64,000 nt of DNA from Levilactobacillus bambusae (GCF_003124125.1 NZ_QCXQ01000002.1:402426-466425), one strand, 5' to 3'. Shown: positions 52,579-60,446, numbered from the stretch's first letter. Notes: generated from the sequence alone by a model not told the origin. Numbers and translations are program-made.

Positions 52579-54102
52579 ATGTGGCAAAACCTTTGGCACA
52601 CCATGGTGACCCAGCGGGGCCAAATTTGGGAGGCCCTCTTGCAGCACATTGGCTTATCCCTGTTATCCTTGCTCATTGCAGCCGCAATTGCCATTCCCCT
52701 CGCCATCATCCTAACCCCCCACAAAAAAATTGCGGAGGGCGTTCTCCAAATCACCAGCGTCATGCAAACCATTCCGTCCCTCGCACTCCTCGGAATTTTA
52801 ATTCCCTTCGTGGGGATTGGGACCGTACCTTCCGTTATCGCCCTCGTGGTGTACGCCGTCATGCCCATCTTTCAGAGCACTTACTCCGGGCTTTCAGAAA
52901 TTGACCCGTCACTGCAAGAAGCCGCGACGGCGTTCGGACTCCCACGGTGGATGCGGCTGTTTCGGATTGACCTTCCCCTAGCTATGCCGACCATCATTGG
53001 CGGCTTACGGGTCGCCCTCGTCCTGATTATCGGAACGGCAACCCTTGCGGCCCTCATCGGAGCTGGCGGATTAGGGACCTATATTCTACTGGGGATTGAA
53101 ACCAATAATAATTCATACTTAATCATCGGTGCGGTCCTGTCCGCCTTACTTGCCATTTTCTTCTCCGCACTCATTCGGTGGCTCGGCAGATTATCCTTGC
53201 GGCGAATGGTCGAAGTGGTTGCCATTGCCGTGGCCCTCATTGCTGGGGCCGCCGGTTACCAATCCTACACCGCCAAGACAGCCACCATTACCATTGCAGG
53301 TAAACTAGGCAGCGAGCCGGATATTCTCATTAATATGTATAAGGAACTAATTGAACAGCAGGATCACAAGTTACAGGTGGTGACTAAACCGAACTTCGGT
53401 GCCACCTCGTTTCTCTTTAAGGCCCTCCAGTCCAACCAAATTCAGGTCTACCCAGAATTTACGGGAACGGTGACCCAAACCATTTTAAAGAGTCACACGA
53501 AAACCTCCCATAACCCGCAGCAAACGTACGAAAAGGCCCGGGCCGGATTGAGCTCCGAATATCAAATGTCCTACCTAAAACCGATGAAGTACCAAAACGG
53601 GTACGATCTGGCGGTAACCCAACAATTCGCCAAGAAGTACGACCTCAAAACCATCTCTGACTTGCGTGAAATTGCGACCAAGCTGCACGCAGGCTTTGAC
53701 CCCGACTTTGACCACCAAAAAGACGGGTACCCCGGATTACAGAAGGCTTATAACCTGCAGATGGGTTCCATTCGAACGATGGAGCCAAGCATTCGGTACA
53801 AAGCACTGGTTAACGGTAAGGTCAACGTGGTCGATGGTTACACAACGGATGCTGAAATTCAGCAGTATCACCTGGTGGTTCTAAAAGACGATCTCCATTA
53901 TTTCCCACCGTATCAGGGAGCCCCACTGTTAAAAACCTCTACACTTAAAAAGTACCCGGCTTTAAAACCGGCCTTAAACAAACTGGCCAATCAGATTACC
54001 GAGAAGGACATGCAAACCATGAACTATGACGTTCAAGTCAAGCACGAAAAGGCGTCAACGGTGGCGCACCATTACCTTCTCACCCACCACTTACTCAAGT
54101 AA
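52579..54102 (+). CDS. ABC importer permease-substrate-binding fusion (OpuC/EgtU type)
   Basis: A 507-aa two-domain protein. The permease part (about 1-215) has five or six helices and the EAA loop EAATAFGLPRWMRLFRIDLPLAMPTIIGG. The substrate-binding domain (about 228-507) starts ITIAGKLGSEPDILINMYKELIE, with FGATSFLFKALQSNQIQVYPEFTGTVTQ. This TM-binding-domain fusion with a single ATPase is the layout of EgtUV ergothioneine importers and of some OpuC/BusA-type betaine transporters. The ligand cannot be decided by eye. It is followed at once by repeat A and two U units. Confidence 0.88.
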   Translation: MWQNLWHTMVTQRGQIWEALLQHIGLSLLSLLIAAAIAIPLAIILTPHKKIAEGVLQITSVMQTIPSLALLGILIPFVGIGTVPSVIALVVYAVMPIFQSTYSGLSEIDPSLQEAATAFGLPRWMRLFRIDLPLAMPTIIGGLRVALVLIIGTATLAALIGAGGLGTYILLGIETNNNSYLIIGAVLSALLAIFFSALIRWLGRLSLRRMVEVVAIAVALIAGAAGYQSYTAKTATITIAGKLGSEPDILINMYKELIEQQDHKLQVVTKPNFGATSFLFKALQSNQIQVYPEFTGTVTQTILKSHTKTSHNPQQTYEKARAGLSSEYQMSYLKPMKYQNGYDLAVTQQFAKKYDLKTISDLREIATKLHAGFDPDFDHQKDGYPGLQKAYNLQMGSIRTMEPSIRYKALVNGKVNVVDGYTTDAEIQQYHLVVLKDDLHYFPPYQGAPLLKTSTLKKYPALKPALNKLANQITEKDMQTMNYDVQVKHEKASTVAHHYLLTHHLLK

Positions 54103-54104
54103 AG

Positions 54105-54424
54105 GGTAAGAATATAAGACGTTCAGACATGCCAAATAAGGCGGCTGACCAGGTTAATCGAACTTGGTCAGCCGCCTTATTTAGTCGGGTTCCACTTCTC
54201 AACTTCCTGCGGTTAACCAAGCACACAAATAATACTAAAGCCCAGTATTTTTTTGTGTGCACCGTTAATCCTCAGAAGTAAGCGAGAAGTTCCACACCCT
54301 TTTTAGTTGGGTTCCACTACTCAGATCCCTCCGGATAACCCAGGCAATGAATAATGCCCAAAACCAGCATTTTTCACTGCCTCAGTTATTCCTCGAGATC
54401 TACCCGAGTGACTCCACACCCTTT
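54105..54424 (+). repeat. Composite structured element A + U3 + U4
   Basis: Hairpin A (54105-54181, arms AATAAGGCGGCTGACCA/TGGTCAGCCGCCTTATT with a shortened core GGTTAATCGAACT) is followed by U3 (54182-54303) and U4 (54304-54424). U3 is most like U1 and U4 most like U2, so the A-U-U dimer at 7250-7624 and this one share their order. Stems co-vary: U3 CTTCTC/GAGAAG and GCACACAAA/TTTGTGTGC; U4 ACTC/GAGT and GCAATGAA/TTCACTGC. It fills the 324-bp gap between convergent genes and ends 2 nt from the next stop codon. Confidence 0.8.
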
Positions 54425-54426
54425 TC

Positions 54427-54774
54427 CTACTTCATTTCCGCCATCACATTTTTAATAAACTCGACTGGAGCGGCCTGGTCGAACTGAATGTTGATCCGTT
54501 TTTGACCGGTCATATACCCCGCTGTATTAGCTTGGGTAATTGTTAGTGGCGAAAGGTCTTCGCTGCTCATAAAACTGACGTGATCCTGATACGTATCGAA
54601 GCTAACCCGTAGTTTTCCCCGAAGGTAGGTGGGCATCCCGTACTTAATCGTCTCGGTGGCGTCGGGCCACGTTTCTAAAATAATCTGTCGGAGGGTGGTG
54701 ACGATGTTAGTCGCCATGGGAGTGACCTTCATCACATATTCATCCACCGTTTTGACAGCTGGTCTAATGGGCAT
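54427..54774 (-). CDS. DUF1801 protein (YdhG-like), copy 1
   Basis: A 115-aa alpha/beta protein of the DUF1801 family, with VDEYVMKVTPMATNIVTTLRQIILETWPDATETIKYGMPTYLRG at the N-terminus, the family signature. The function is not known; the fold resembles YdhG/iron-binding-like proteins. It lies 14 bp after a related gene and is probably its tandem duplicate. Confidence 0.82.
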   Translation of the reverse strand: MPIRPAVKTVDEYVMKVTPMATNIVTTLRQIILETWPDATETIKYGMPTYLRGKLRVSFDTYQDHVSFMSSEDLSPLTITQANTAGYMTGQKRINIQFDQAAPVEFIKNVMAEMK

Positions 54775-54788
54775 TTTTAATCACCGCC

Positions 54789-55145
54789 TTATAGTTCCGT
54801 TAAGAGGTTCCGCATCATATTTAGGGGCACTGGCTGGTTATAACCCACATAAAGATGCTGGGCATCCGTCTCATATCCCATGCGATCGGCCTCGCTGATC
54901 ACCTTATCGGGTAACGTCTCAGACAGTGTGACCACTACCCGCTCCTTATCGTTATCAACCCCGTATGCCACCGACTTATCCTGCAATTGGTAGGTGGGGA
55001 CCTCGTTCACCACCGTCTCGTTTGCGTCTGGCCACGTATCCTTTAGTAGTTGACGCAACGTCATCTCAATCGGTCTGGCAATGGGCGTTGACCCGGCAAT
55101 ATAATCATCGACTTCTTTAGCACCTGGCATTTCTGGCATCCTCAT
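54789..55145 (-). CDS. DUF1801 protein, copy 2
   Basis: A 118-aa paralogue of the downstream gene: VDDYIAGSTPIARPIEMTLRQLLKDTWPDANETVVNEVPTYQLQ follows the same signature, as does the C-terminal QHLYVGYNQPVPLNMMRNLL. The two are diverged, so the duplication is old. In the key stretch, YGMPTY of copy 1 reads NEVPTY here. An RBS-like AAGGGAGC precedes the ATG. The two genes are transcribed together. Confidence 0.78.
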   Translation of the reverse strand: MRMPEMPGAKEVDDYIAGSTPIARPIEMTLRQLLKDTWPDANETVVNEVPTYQLQDKSVAYGVDNDKERVVVTLSETLPDKVISEADRMGYETDAQHLYVGYNQPVPLNMMRNLLTEL

Positions 55146-55290
55146 CGCTCCCTTAATTTAATACCTCTAGTGTAATCCTTTTCACATTTAACCCTAAACG
55201 AAAACCCTCAATTTCTAACCTTTTTCTGTGTTCATTTCGGTAAATTGGCTTAAACTTAGACTTAACTTATACAGTAAGGAAGGCTTTTTT

Positions 55291-55887
55291 ATGACATCCA
55301 TTTTAGTTCTGCTTGGCAGTATCCGAACCGTGTCAAACGGCGAACACCTCTACCGATACCTAGCCAACAATGCGGACCGGTACACTGATTTAACGCATAC
55401 CGAGTTTCAGTTCAAGAACCTTCGGGATTACCAGCTGACTGGGTTTGACGAACCATTACCACCCTTAGCCAACAAGAACCGCCAGCTTGCGCCAAACACG
55501 AAGCGGTGGCTCGCTGATCTGGGAGCGGCTGACGGCTACTTAATCATGACTCCAGAATACGATCACACCATGCCCGGCGCCCTGAAGAACGCCTTAGATT
55601 ACGTGGCGGATGAATTTATGGGGAAACCAGCTAAGGTCTTAACCTATGCTAATAATTCTAGGGGTGGCCGGCTCGGTGGTATCGGACTGCTGGCCCCGCT
55701 CAGCCGGTTAGGCGCCTTTACCCTACCCGCCCAAATTGCGGTCCCAAACGTGGACCAATACTTTAATGAATCTGGCGTTCTGGACGTTAGCAGCGATGGA
55801 GCCGATGCCGTAGTCCGTCACCTGGATAAAGCCATTCGCGAACTTGCGTTTTACACGGAGCTCCTAAAGAACCACCCGTTTAACTAA
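55291..55887 (+). CDS. NAD(P)H-dependent FMN reductase
   Basis: A 198-aa flavodoxin-like-fold reductase. The FMN phosphate loop is LLGSIRTVSNGEHLY (residues 6-20), and the flavin-contacting motif is MTPEYDHTMPGALKNALDYV (about 90-110). NADPH and FMN-dependent, it may reduce quinones, azo compounds or chromate. The start is the ATG after TAAGGAAGG; an upstream in-frame ATG is rejected. It is convergent with the MerR gene, only 3 bp apart. Confidence 0.9.
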   Translation: MTSILVLLGSIRTVSNGEHLYRYLANNADRYTDLTHTEFQFKNLRDYQLTGFDEPLPPLANKNRQLAPNTKRWLADLGAADGYLIMTPEYDHTMPGALKNALDYVADEFMGKPAKVLTYANNSRGGRLGGIGLLAPLSRLGAFTLPAQIAVPNVDQYFNESGVLDVSSDGADAVVRHLDKAIRELAFYTELLKNHPFN

Positions 55888-55890
55888 CGG

Positions 55891-56343
55891 CTAGCCCACT
55901 TGGTCTTGGTCAAACACCTTGCCGTTAACCGTTATCGGGCAGTTAGGTACGTCACAGTCACCGTCAATTCCGGCCTCGGTCCCTTCGTAAACAGCGGCCG
56001 TATAGTAGCGGACCTTAAAGTCCAGCTTGCTTAAGTTCTTTTTCTGTCGTTCAAGCTGCTCCAAGGCGTTTTCCTGCTGCTGCTTAAAGAAGGCGAGCCG
56101 GTCTTCTAAGGTGTCGTCCCCCGCCATGAGCATGTCCACAAAGTGGTGGATTTCCGAAATTTTCACCCCGCATTCCTTGAGGCAAACAATAATGTTAATC
56201 GTCTTGAGATCGTCGTCGGTAAATTCACGCCGCCCCGCAGCATTCCGTTTAACAAACGGTAACAGCCCCTGTTTGTCGTAAAATCGAATAGTGTACTCTG
56301 ACAAGCCAAAGCGTTCAGCGACTTGTCCAATGGTGTAGGTCAT
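55891..56343 (-). CDS. MerR-family regulator
   Basis: A 150-aa MerR regulator. The helix-turn-helix reads YTIGQVAERFGLSEYTIRFYDKQGLLPFVKRNAAGRREFTDDDL (residues 3-46), followed by a long dimerisation coiled coil (about 80-120), and a tail with two Cys (DCDVPNC). It resembles AdhR-type sensors of aldehydes. It is divergent from the SDR gene, whose promoter has the 19-bp spacer that MerR proteins need. The start is ATG behind GGGGAGG. Confidence 0.9.
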   Translation of the reverse strand: MTYTIGQVAERFGLSEYTIRFYDKQGLLPFVKRNAAGRREFTDDDLKTINIIVCLKECGVKISEIHHFVDMLMAGDDTLEDRLAFFKQQQENALEQLERQKKNLSKLDFKVRYYTAAVYEGTEAGIDGDCDVPNCPITVNGKVFDQDQVG

Positions 56344-56386
56344 TTTCTTCCTCCCCAAATTTTTGATTGAATAGGACCATTATAGC

Positions 56387-56417
56387 TTTACTTAGACTAA
56401 TGTCTAGGTGCTACACT
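56387..56417 (+). promoter_or_regulatory. MerR-type promoter with 19-bp spacer
   Basis: -35 TTTACT (56387-56392) and -10 TACACT (56412-56417) are 19 bp apart, and the spacer contains the inverted repeat TAGAC-TAAT-GTCTA. This is the classical MerR activator layout, before the SDR gene. Confidence 0.75.
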
Positions 56418-56449
56418 AAGTTCACTTACCAATTAAAGGAGATTTGATT

Positions 56450-57184
56450 ATGAAAAAACTCGTTGTCATTACCGGGGCCAGCTCAGGCTTCGGGGCTGAA
56501 ACGGCCAAAATTTTTAACGCTAACGGCTATCCTACACTGTTGTTAGGCCGAAACACAGCCAAAATCAAGACTCTGCCACTCGACTTTACGAACGTCCTCG
56601 TTGACCAAGTGGACGTTACCAATTACGCTGAATTTAAGGCGGCCGTCAGAAAAGCCGAAGATCAGTTTGGTCAAACGGACCTCCTCGTCAATAATGCCGG
56701 CGTCATGTTGCTTGGCAACGTCTGGCGTCAGGATCCAAGCGAATGGCAAACCATGTTGAACACCAACGTGATGGGCGTCTTAAACGGCATGCAGATTGTC
56801 CTAGATGATATGATGGCACGGGAGGGCGGCACCATTATCAACATGTCCTCCATTGCTGGGCGAAAAGAATTCGCCAACCATGCCGCCTACGTTGCCACTA
56901 AGATGGGCGTTCATGGCCTTAGTGAAACCGTTCGTGGCGAGGTCGCCGCTAAGAATGTCCGGGTTGCCGTTGTAGCACCTGGGGCTGCGGATACCGAGCT
57001 GCTCACCCACGTCACCGATGAAGAAGCCCTAGCCACCTATAACGACTGGAAACAAAGCATGGGTGACGGTGGCAAGACCCTCGATCCCAAGTACGTTGCC
57101 CAGGTGGTCTACCAGATGTACCAGATGCCGCAGGAAGTCAACATCAGGGAAGTAGTCATTGCTGCTACCAAGCAGGATTCCTAG
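56450..57184 (+). CDS. Short-chain dehydrogenase/reductase
   Basis: A 244-aa classical SDR. Cofactor motif TGASSGFGAETAK (residues 9-21), NNAGVML (about 82-88), catalytic Ser in NMSSIAG (about 133-139) and YVATK (Tyr near 149). It oxidises or reduces a small alcohol or ketone; substrate unknown. It should be activated by the divergent MerR regulator. The start is ATG behind AAAGGAGA; the TTG two codons upstream is too close. Confidence 0.9.
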   Translation: MKKLVVITGASSGFGAETAKIFNANGYPTLLLGRNTAKIKTLPLDFTNVLVDQVDVTNYAEFKAAVRKAEDQFGQTDLLVNNAGVMLLGNVWRQDPSEWQTMLNTNVMGVLNGMQIVLDDMMAREGGTIINMSSIAGRKEFANHAAYVATKMGVHGLSETVRGEVAAKNVRVAVVAPGAADTELLTHVTDEEALATYNDWKQSMGDGGKTLDPKYVAQVVYQMYQMPQEVNIREVVIAATKQDS

Positions 57185-57281
57185 CAATTAGGCCACTAAC
57201 CACTAATTTTAATAAGCGTTAAACCGCCCCCTTTCATTGGCCTATGCTACGATTAAGATAGAACAATGAGGGGGTTTTCAT

Positions 57282-57842
57282 ATGGCAAAGTATGAAGCAA
57301 ATATTCAACCACTAAACGAAGATAAAATTGGCACTGCACCACACGGAAAAGCCACGTTTGAGTTAGACGAAAAACGGCTCCGGATTTCCATCGAAATGGA
57401 AGGCGTTCCCGCCAACATGATGCACTGGGAACACTTCCACGGCTTCGTTGACGGCAAGGACGCCCAACCCGCTACCATGGCACAGGATACCAACCACGAC
57501 GGGTTTGTTGACTTAGTTGAGACCGAACCCGTCTCAGGGACGACCATGGTTCCGTTTGACTCGGCACCCCAACAGCTTGACATTGCCAACAGCAACTATC
57601 CCGTTGCAAACGAACACGGCAACTTCGACTACTTCAAGGAAGTCGGGATCGACGAACTCGTTCGCAACTTTAAGAAGGCATTCAACGACGCCAACCTCGA
57701 CCTTGATAAGCGGGTCGTCTATATTCATGGCGTTCCGGACGACATGCAGCTCCCTGACACCGTTCAAGGCATGGCCGGTGAATACGATCAGCACGTCACT
57801 CTGCCAATTGCCTGCGGAAAAATCGTTAAGGTGAGCGACTAG
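57282..57842 (+). CDS. CHRD-like protein with an EF-hand-type loop
   Basis: A 186-aa soluble protein without signal peptide. A beta-rich part contains MMHWEHFHGFVDGKDA (about residues 46-61), which recalls the H-x-H core of CHRD domains, followed by DTNHDGFVDLVE (about 69-80), matching a calcium-binding D-x-N-x-D-G-x-x-D loop. Then YFKEVGIDELVRNFKKAF. I cannot name its function. RBS-like ATGAGGGGG before the ATG. It is a single gene followed at once by repeat A copy 7. Confidence 0.55.
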   Translation: MAKYEANIQPLNEDKIGTAPHGKATFELDEKRLRISIEMEGVPANMMHWEHFHGFVDGKDAQPATMAQDTNHDGFVDLVETEPVSGTTMVPFDSAPQQLDIANSNYPVANEHGNFDYFKEVGIDELVRNFKKAFNDANLDLDKRVVYIHGVPDDMQLPDTVQGMAGEYDQHVTLPIACGKIVKVSD

Positions 57843-57844
57843 TC

Positions 57845-57942
57845 TCAACGACATGACGATGTTTAGACCAAAAATGGACGGTGACCAGGTTCGATTATTT
57901 TTAATCGGATTTGGTCACCGTCTTTATTTAGTTGCCACCAGA
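57845..57942 (+). repeat. Hairpin A (copy between CHRD-like and relB genes)
   Basis: GACGATGTTTAGACCAAAAATG leads to arms GACGGTGACCA/TGGTCACCGTC with the core GGTTCGATT...AATCGGATT, then TTTATTTAGTTG. Unlike most copies it lies between two genes in the same direction, so a terminator role here would separate them. Confidence 0.8.
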
Positions 57943-58033
57943 GGGCCCTTATAGCTATCGATTGCAGGACAAAGTTTGCTTAAGTATATCCACTGGATTG
58001 ATTTGGTGTTACTATGGCCACGAGGTGAAGACA

Positions 58034-58309
58034 ATGCTTAATACTGAAAAAAAGAAAGTTTCAATTTCAGTCAAGACGAGTCCCGAAGATAAGCAGCAAG
58101 CAGCAGAACTATTTGACCGCTTGGGCCTTAACCTTTCAACGGCTATTAATATTTTTATAAAGAAAAGCATTGCTGAAGGCGGCCTGCCTTTCGAGGTCAA
58201 AGATCCGTTTTACAGCGAAGCCAACCAAGCCGAACTAAATCGGCGCTTTAAAAAGTTAGCCAACGAGCAGGATGTTAATCCTCACACCCTCATTGACGAT
58301 GGAGACTAA
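58034..58309 (+). CDS. relB: RelB/DinJ-family antitoxin
   Basis: A 91-aa ribbon-helix-helix antitoxin: KKKVSISVKTSPEDKQQAAELFDRLGLNLSTAINIFIKKSIAEGGLPFEV is the typical RelB/DinJ DNA-binding part, and the C-terminal tail (PHTLIDDGD) would wrap the toxin. The start is ATG behind CGAGGTGAAG; a longer frame through the repeat is rejected. It lies 6 bp before a broken YoeB-like toxin gene, so the antitoxin now has no functional local partner. Confidence 0.88.
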   Translation: MLNTEKKKVSISVKTSPEDKQQAAELFDRLGLNLSTAINIFIKKSIAEGGLPFEVKDPFYSEANQAELNRRFKKLANEQDVNPHTLIDDGD

Positions 58310-58315
58310 TTGACA

Positions 58316-58556
58316 ATGACCATTGAATTTCTAGATGAAGCATGGCAAGCCTATTTAGCTTGGCAAACGGAAGATCGTAAAACTCTAAAACGAATCAATA
58401 ATTTAATTAAGTCAATTCAACGCGATGGGCTGGGAAAACCAGAACGATTAAGATATCAAGATGGGTGGTCAAGGTGAATCAACCGTAAGGACCGCTTAGT
58501 TTATACACCCCAAAATGGTCACATGGGTATTGTCGCCTGCAAGAATTATTATTAAT
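58316..58556 (+). pseudogene. yoeB: YoeB/Txe-type toxin, inactivated
   Basis: The frame reads MTIEFLDEAWQAYLAWQTED, then RKTLKRINNLIKSIQRDGLG, KPERLRYQDGWSR and a TGA at 58475-58477, where YoeB proteins have a second Arg (usual SRRI). After it INRKDRLV continues, but a run of four T near 58500-58503 shifts the frame by +1; YTPQNGHMGIVACKNYY then follows, with a final TAA at 58554-58556. YoeB is a ribosome-dependent mRNA interferase; the lost part includes its catalytic His/Tyr end. Two independent lesions make a functional protein very unlikely. Confidence 0.85.
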
Positions 58557-58596
58557 AGCGTGGCCCCTAGCCCAAACTCAAAAGTAGAAGTTCCCC

Positions 58597-58666
58597 AAAT
58601 AAAACAACGACGGATTTCCCCGAGCCACAACTGCTCAACGAGGAAATCCGTCGTTATTTTATTTAT
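58597..58666. terminator. Bidirectional terminator with GAGC/TGCTC inner loop
   Basis: AAATAAAACAACGACGGATTTCC pairs with GGAAATCCGTCGTTATTTTATTT, with a CCGAGCCACAACTGCTCAACGAGG-like interior. It lies between the broken toxin gene and the convergent transporter gene, and resembles the terminators at 17697 and 28297. Confidence 0.8.
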
Positions 58667-58696
58667 TCGGAATTCAAATTAATTGTAAGGCTGATC

Positions 58697-59647
58697 TTAT
58701 ACGAGCTTAATCATGACGACACCCGCAACCATAATTAATACGCCCACGATTTGAATGAGCACCACTGGCCGGCGGTTAGCCCGGAACCAGCCGAACTGAT
58801 CAATGAGCATACTGCCAATAATTTGACCCAGCAACACAATGACGACGGCCAGACCCGTTCCAATTTTAGGAACCAAGTAGGCATTACCAACGACAAAGGC
58901 CGCCCCAATGATGCCTCCGCTCCAAATCCACCACGGCCAGTGACCGGTTACCGCACTTTTAAAGCTAAAGGACCGATCTCCGACCCCGACGATCACAATT
59001 AGCAACAGGGTTCCCACCACAAATGAAATCAGGGAGGCTTTAACGGCGGAGCCCAGGACGGTTCCGAGGTGGCCATTAATCGCCGTTTGCGTGGCACTTA
59101 ACATTCCCGCCAAGATGCCCGCAATCCGCCAAAGCCAAATTCCACTTCCCCGAACACTCTTTTTGGCTTCGGCATCCAACGGATGGTTTCGGTTTTGCAC
59201 CCAGCTTTCAACGGCAACGGCCAAAATCACGCCGATAATCACAAGGATGGCCCCGACAAACCGACTCCAGCCCAAATCGTGTTTGGGCGAATAAAACCAG
59301 CCGTAGTTATCAACCAGCATACTCATCAGAATTTGCCCCATGATTGGCATAATGACGGTCTGAACACTCCCCAGGCGGGGAAACAGGACCACGTTGGCGG
59401 TGAGGTAAAAAACGCCTAAGACCCCACCAATCCAGATCCACCAGGGTTCCGTCGTGATAAAATTAGCGGGTAGCAGCAACGTGGCCCCGGTTGCCACCGT
59501 CATGATGACTAAAAAGACCGTCCCAATGGCAAACGACACCAGTGAGGATCCAAAGGGCGACCGAACGGCATCCCTGAGTTGTGAATTTACTGCCGTCTGC
59601 ATGGGTAATCCAATCCCAATCGTCAAACCAATCAAAATGGCTAACAT
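58697..59647 (-). CDS. DMT-superfamily transporter, YdcZ (DUF606) duplicated
   Basis: A 316-aa membrane protein with ten helices made of two homologous YdcZ/DUF606 halves. The first has GIGLPMQTAVNSQLRDAVRSPFGSSLVSF and PIMGQILMSMLVDNYGWF; the second has GMLSATQTAINGHLGTVLGSAVKASLISF and VLLGQIIGSMLIDQFGWF. The repeat of these signatures is plain. The substrate is unknown. It lies 62 bp after an uncharacterised gene and a terminator. Confidence 0.88.
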   Translation of the reverse strand: MLAILIGLTIGIGLPMQTAVNSQLRDAVRSPFGSSLVSFAIGTVFLVIMTVATGATLLLPANFITTEPWWIWIGGVLGVFYLTANVVLFPRLGSVQTVIMPIMGQILMSMLVDNYGWFYSPKHDLGWSRFVGAILVIIGVILAVAVESWVQNRNHPLDAEAKKSVRGSGIWLWRIAGILAGMLSATQTAINGHLGTVLGSAVKASLISFVVGTLLLIVIVGVGDRSFSFKSAVTGHWPWWIWSGGIIGAAFVVGNAYLVPKIGTGLAVVIVLLGQIIGSMLIDQFGWFRANRRPVVLIQIVGVLIMVAGVVMIKLV

Positions 59648-59675
59648 AATTTTCCCTCTTTCGTTTTTTACTTAG

Positions 59676-59706
59676 CAAAAAAGGAACGCCTGACCCGTTC
59701 CTTTTG
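59676..59706 (-). terminator. Terminator of the uncharacterised gene at 59710
   Basis: On the minus strand AAGGAACG pairs with CGTTCCTT, followed by a run of T. It lies 3 bp after the stop of the upstream gene. Confidence 0.8.
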
Positions 59707-59709
59707 ATA

Positions 59710-60381
59710 TCAAACATTAAGTTGAGCTGCGGAATACTGGCTTAGATTGACTAACCAATCCCGGGTCCCCGAATCGACATCCGGAGCGACCGCGAACGGC
59801 GTTGCCAAAAAGACGGCGGTAACCGCCTGCCAGTCAACCTGTTGGTCGCGTAAAAAGCTTGCGGTCATCTGCATCATTTGCACGGCGGCCACCGCTTGCA
59901 ACCGGTCATCGTCACCCTTAAAGGTGGTTAAAAAGACGTTGGCAGCCAGCTGCTGGGCTACCATTCGACTGACTTCAGCTGAAGTTAGTGGATCGGTAAC
60001 AATCTGCTGCTGATCTAACGGGACGGCAGGAATCTCTTTCAGCAGAAACTTCTGGAATTGATTCCACTGCCCCACGATAAAGGCGTAAAACTGCCACGGG
60101 ACCTGAATGTTCGCTGACTGTAACGCCTGTTTCGTAACATTCCGAACTGACCATTCACCCTCATGCTTTTCCGCCGTTTCCAACCATAACATGAGAAACC
60201 GCTGGAGGGTTTCGTGCGCTATTTCGGCCTGCTTTTCAGTCACTAACTGGTACCGAACCACCAAGAAGTCTGAGAGATCCGCCCGATCAATGGCGTGATC
60301 ATGATGGGCCTGCTGCTTACGCTTAATGTTTCGAATCCGCTTCAGCGAGCTGGCCTTCGCGTACTTCCCCTGTTTTGGCAT
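59710..60381 (-). CDS. Uncharacterised helical protein
   Basis: A 223-aa soluble protein. It begins with a strongly basic segment (about 1-27; MPKQGKYAKASSLKRIRNIKRKQQ), which may bind nucleic acid, followed by largely alpha-helical sequence rich in Gln, Ala and Val. There is no signal peptide or membrane segment, and I recognise no family. It has its own terminator. An RBS-like AAAGGGCGA precedes the ATG. Neighbours (transporter, permease) give no clue. Confidence 0.6.
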   Translation of the reverse strand: MPKQGKYAKASSLKRIRNIKRKQQAHHDHAIDRADLSDFLVVRYQLVTEKQAEIAHETLQRFLMLWLETAEKHEGEWSVRNVTKQALQSANIQVPWQFYAFIVGQWNQFQKFLLKEIPAVPLDQQQIVTDPLTSAEVSRMVAQQLAANVFLTTFKGDDDRLQAVAAVQMMQMTASFLRDQQVDWQAVTAVFLATPFAVAPDVDSGTRDWLVNLSQYSAAQLNV

Positions 60382-60446
60382 AAGATCGCCCTTTCGATAT
60401 TAATAAGACTATCATACGGCGAAACGTCACCTACCGCAAGCTTTCG

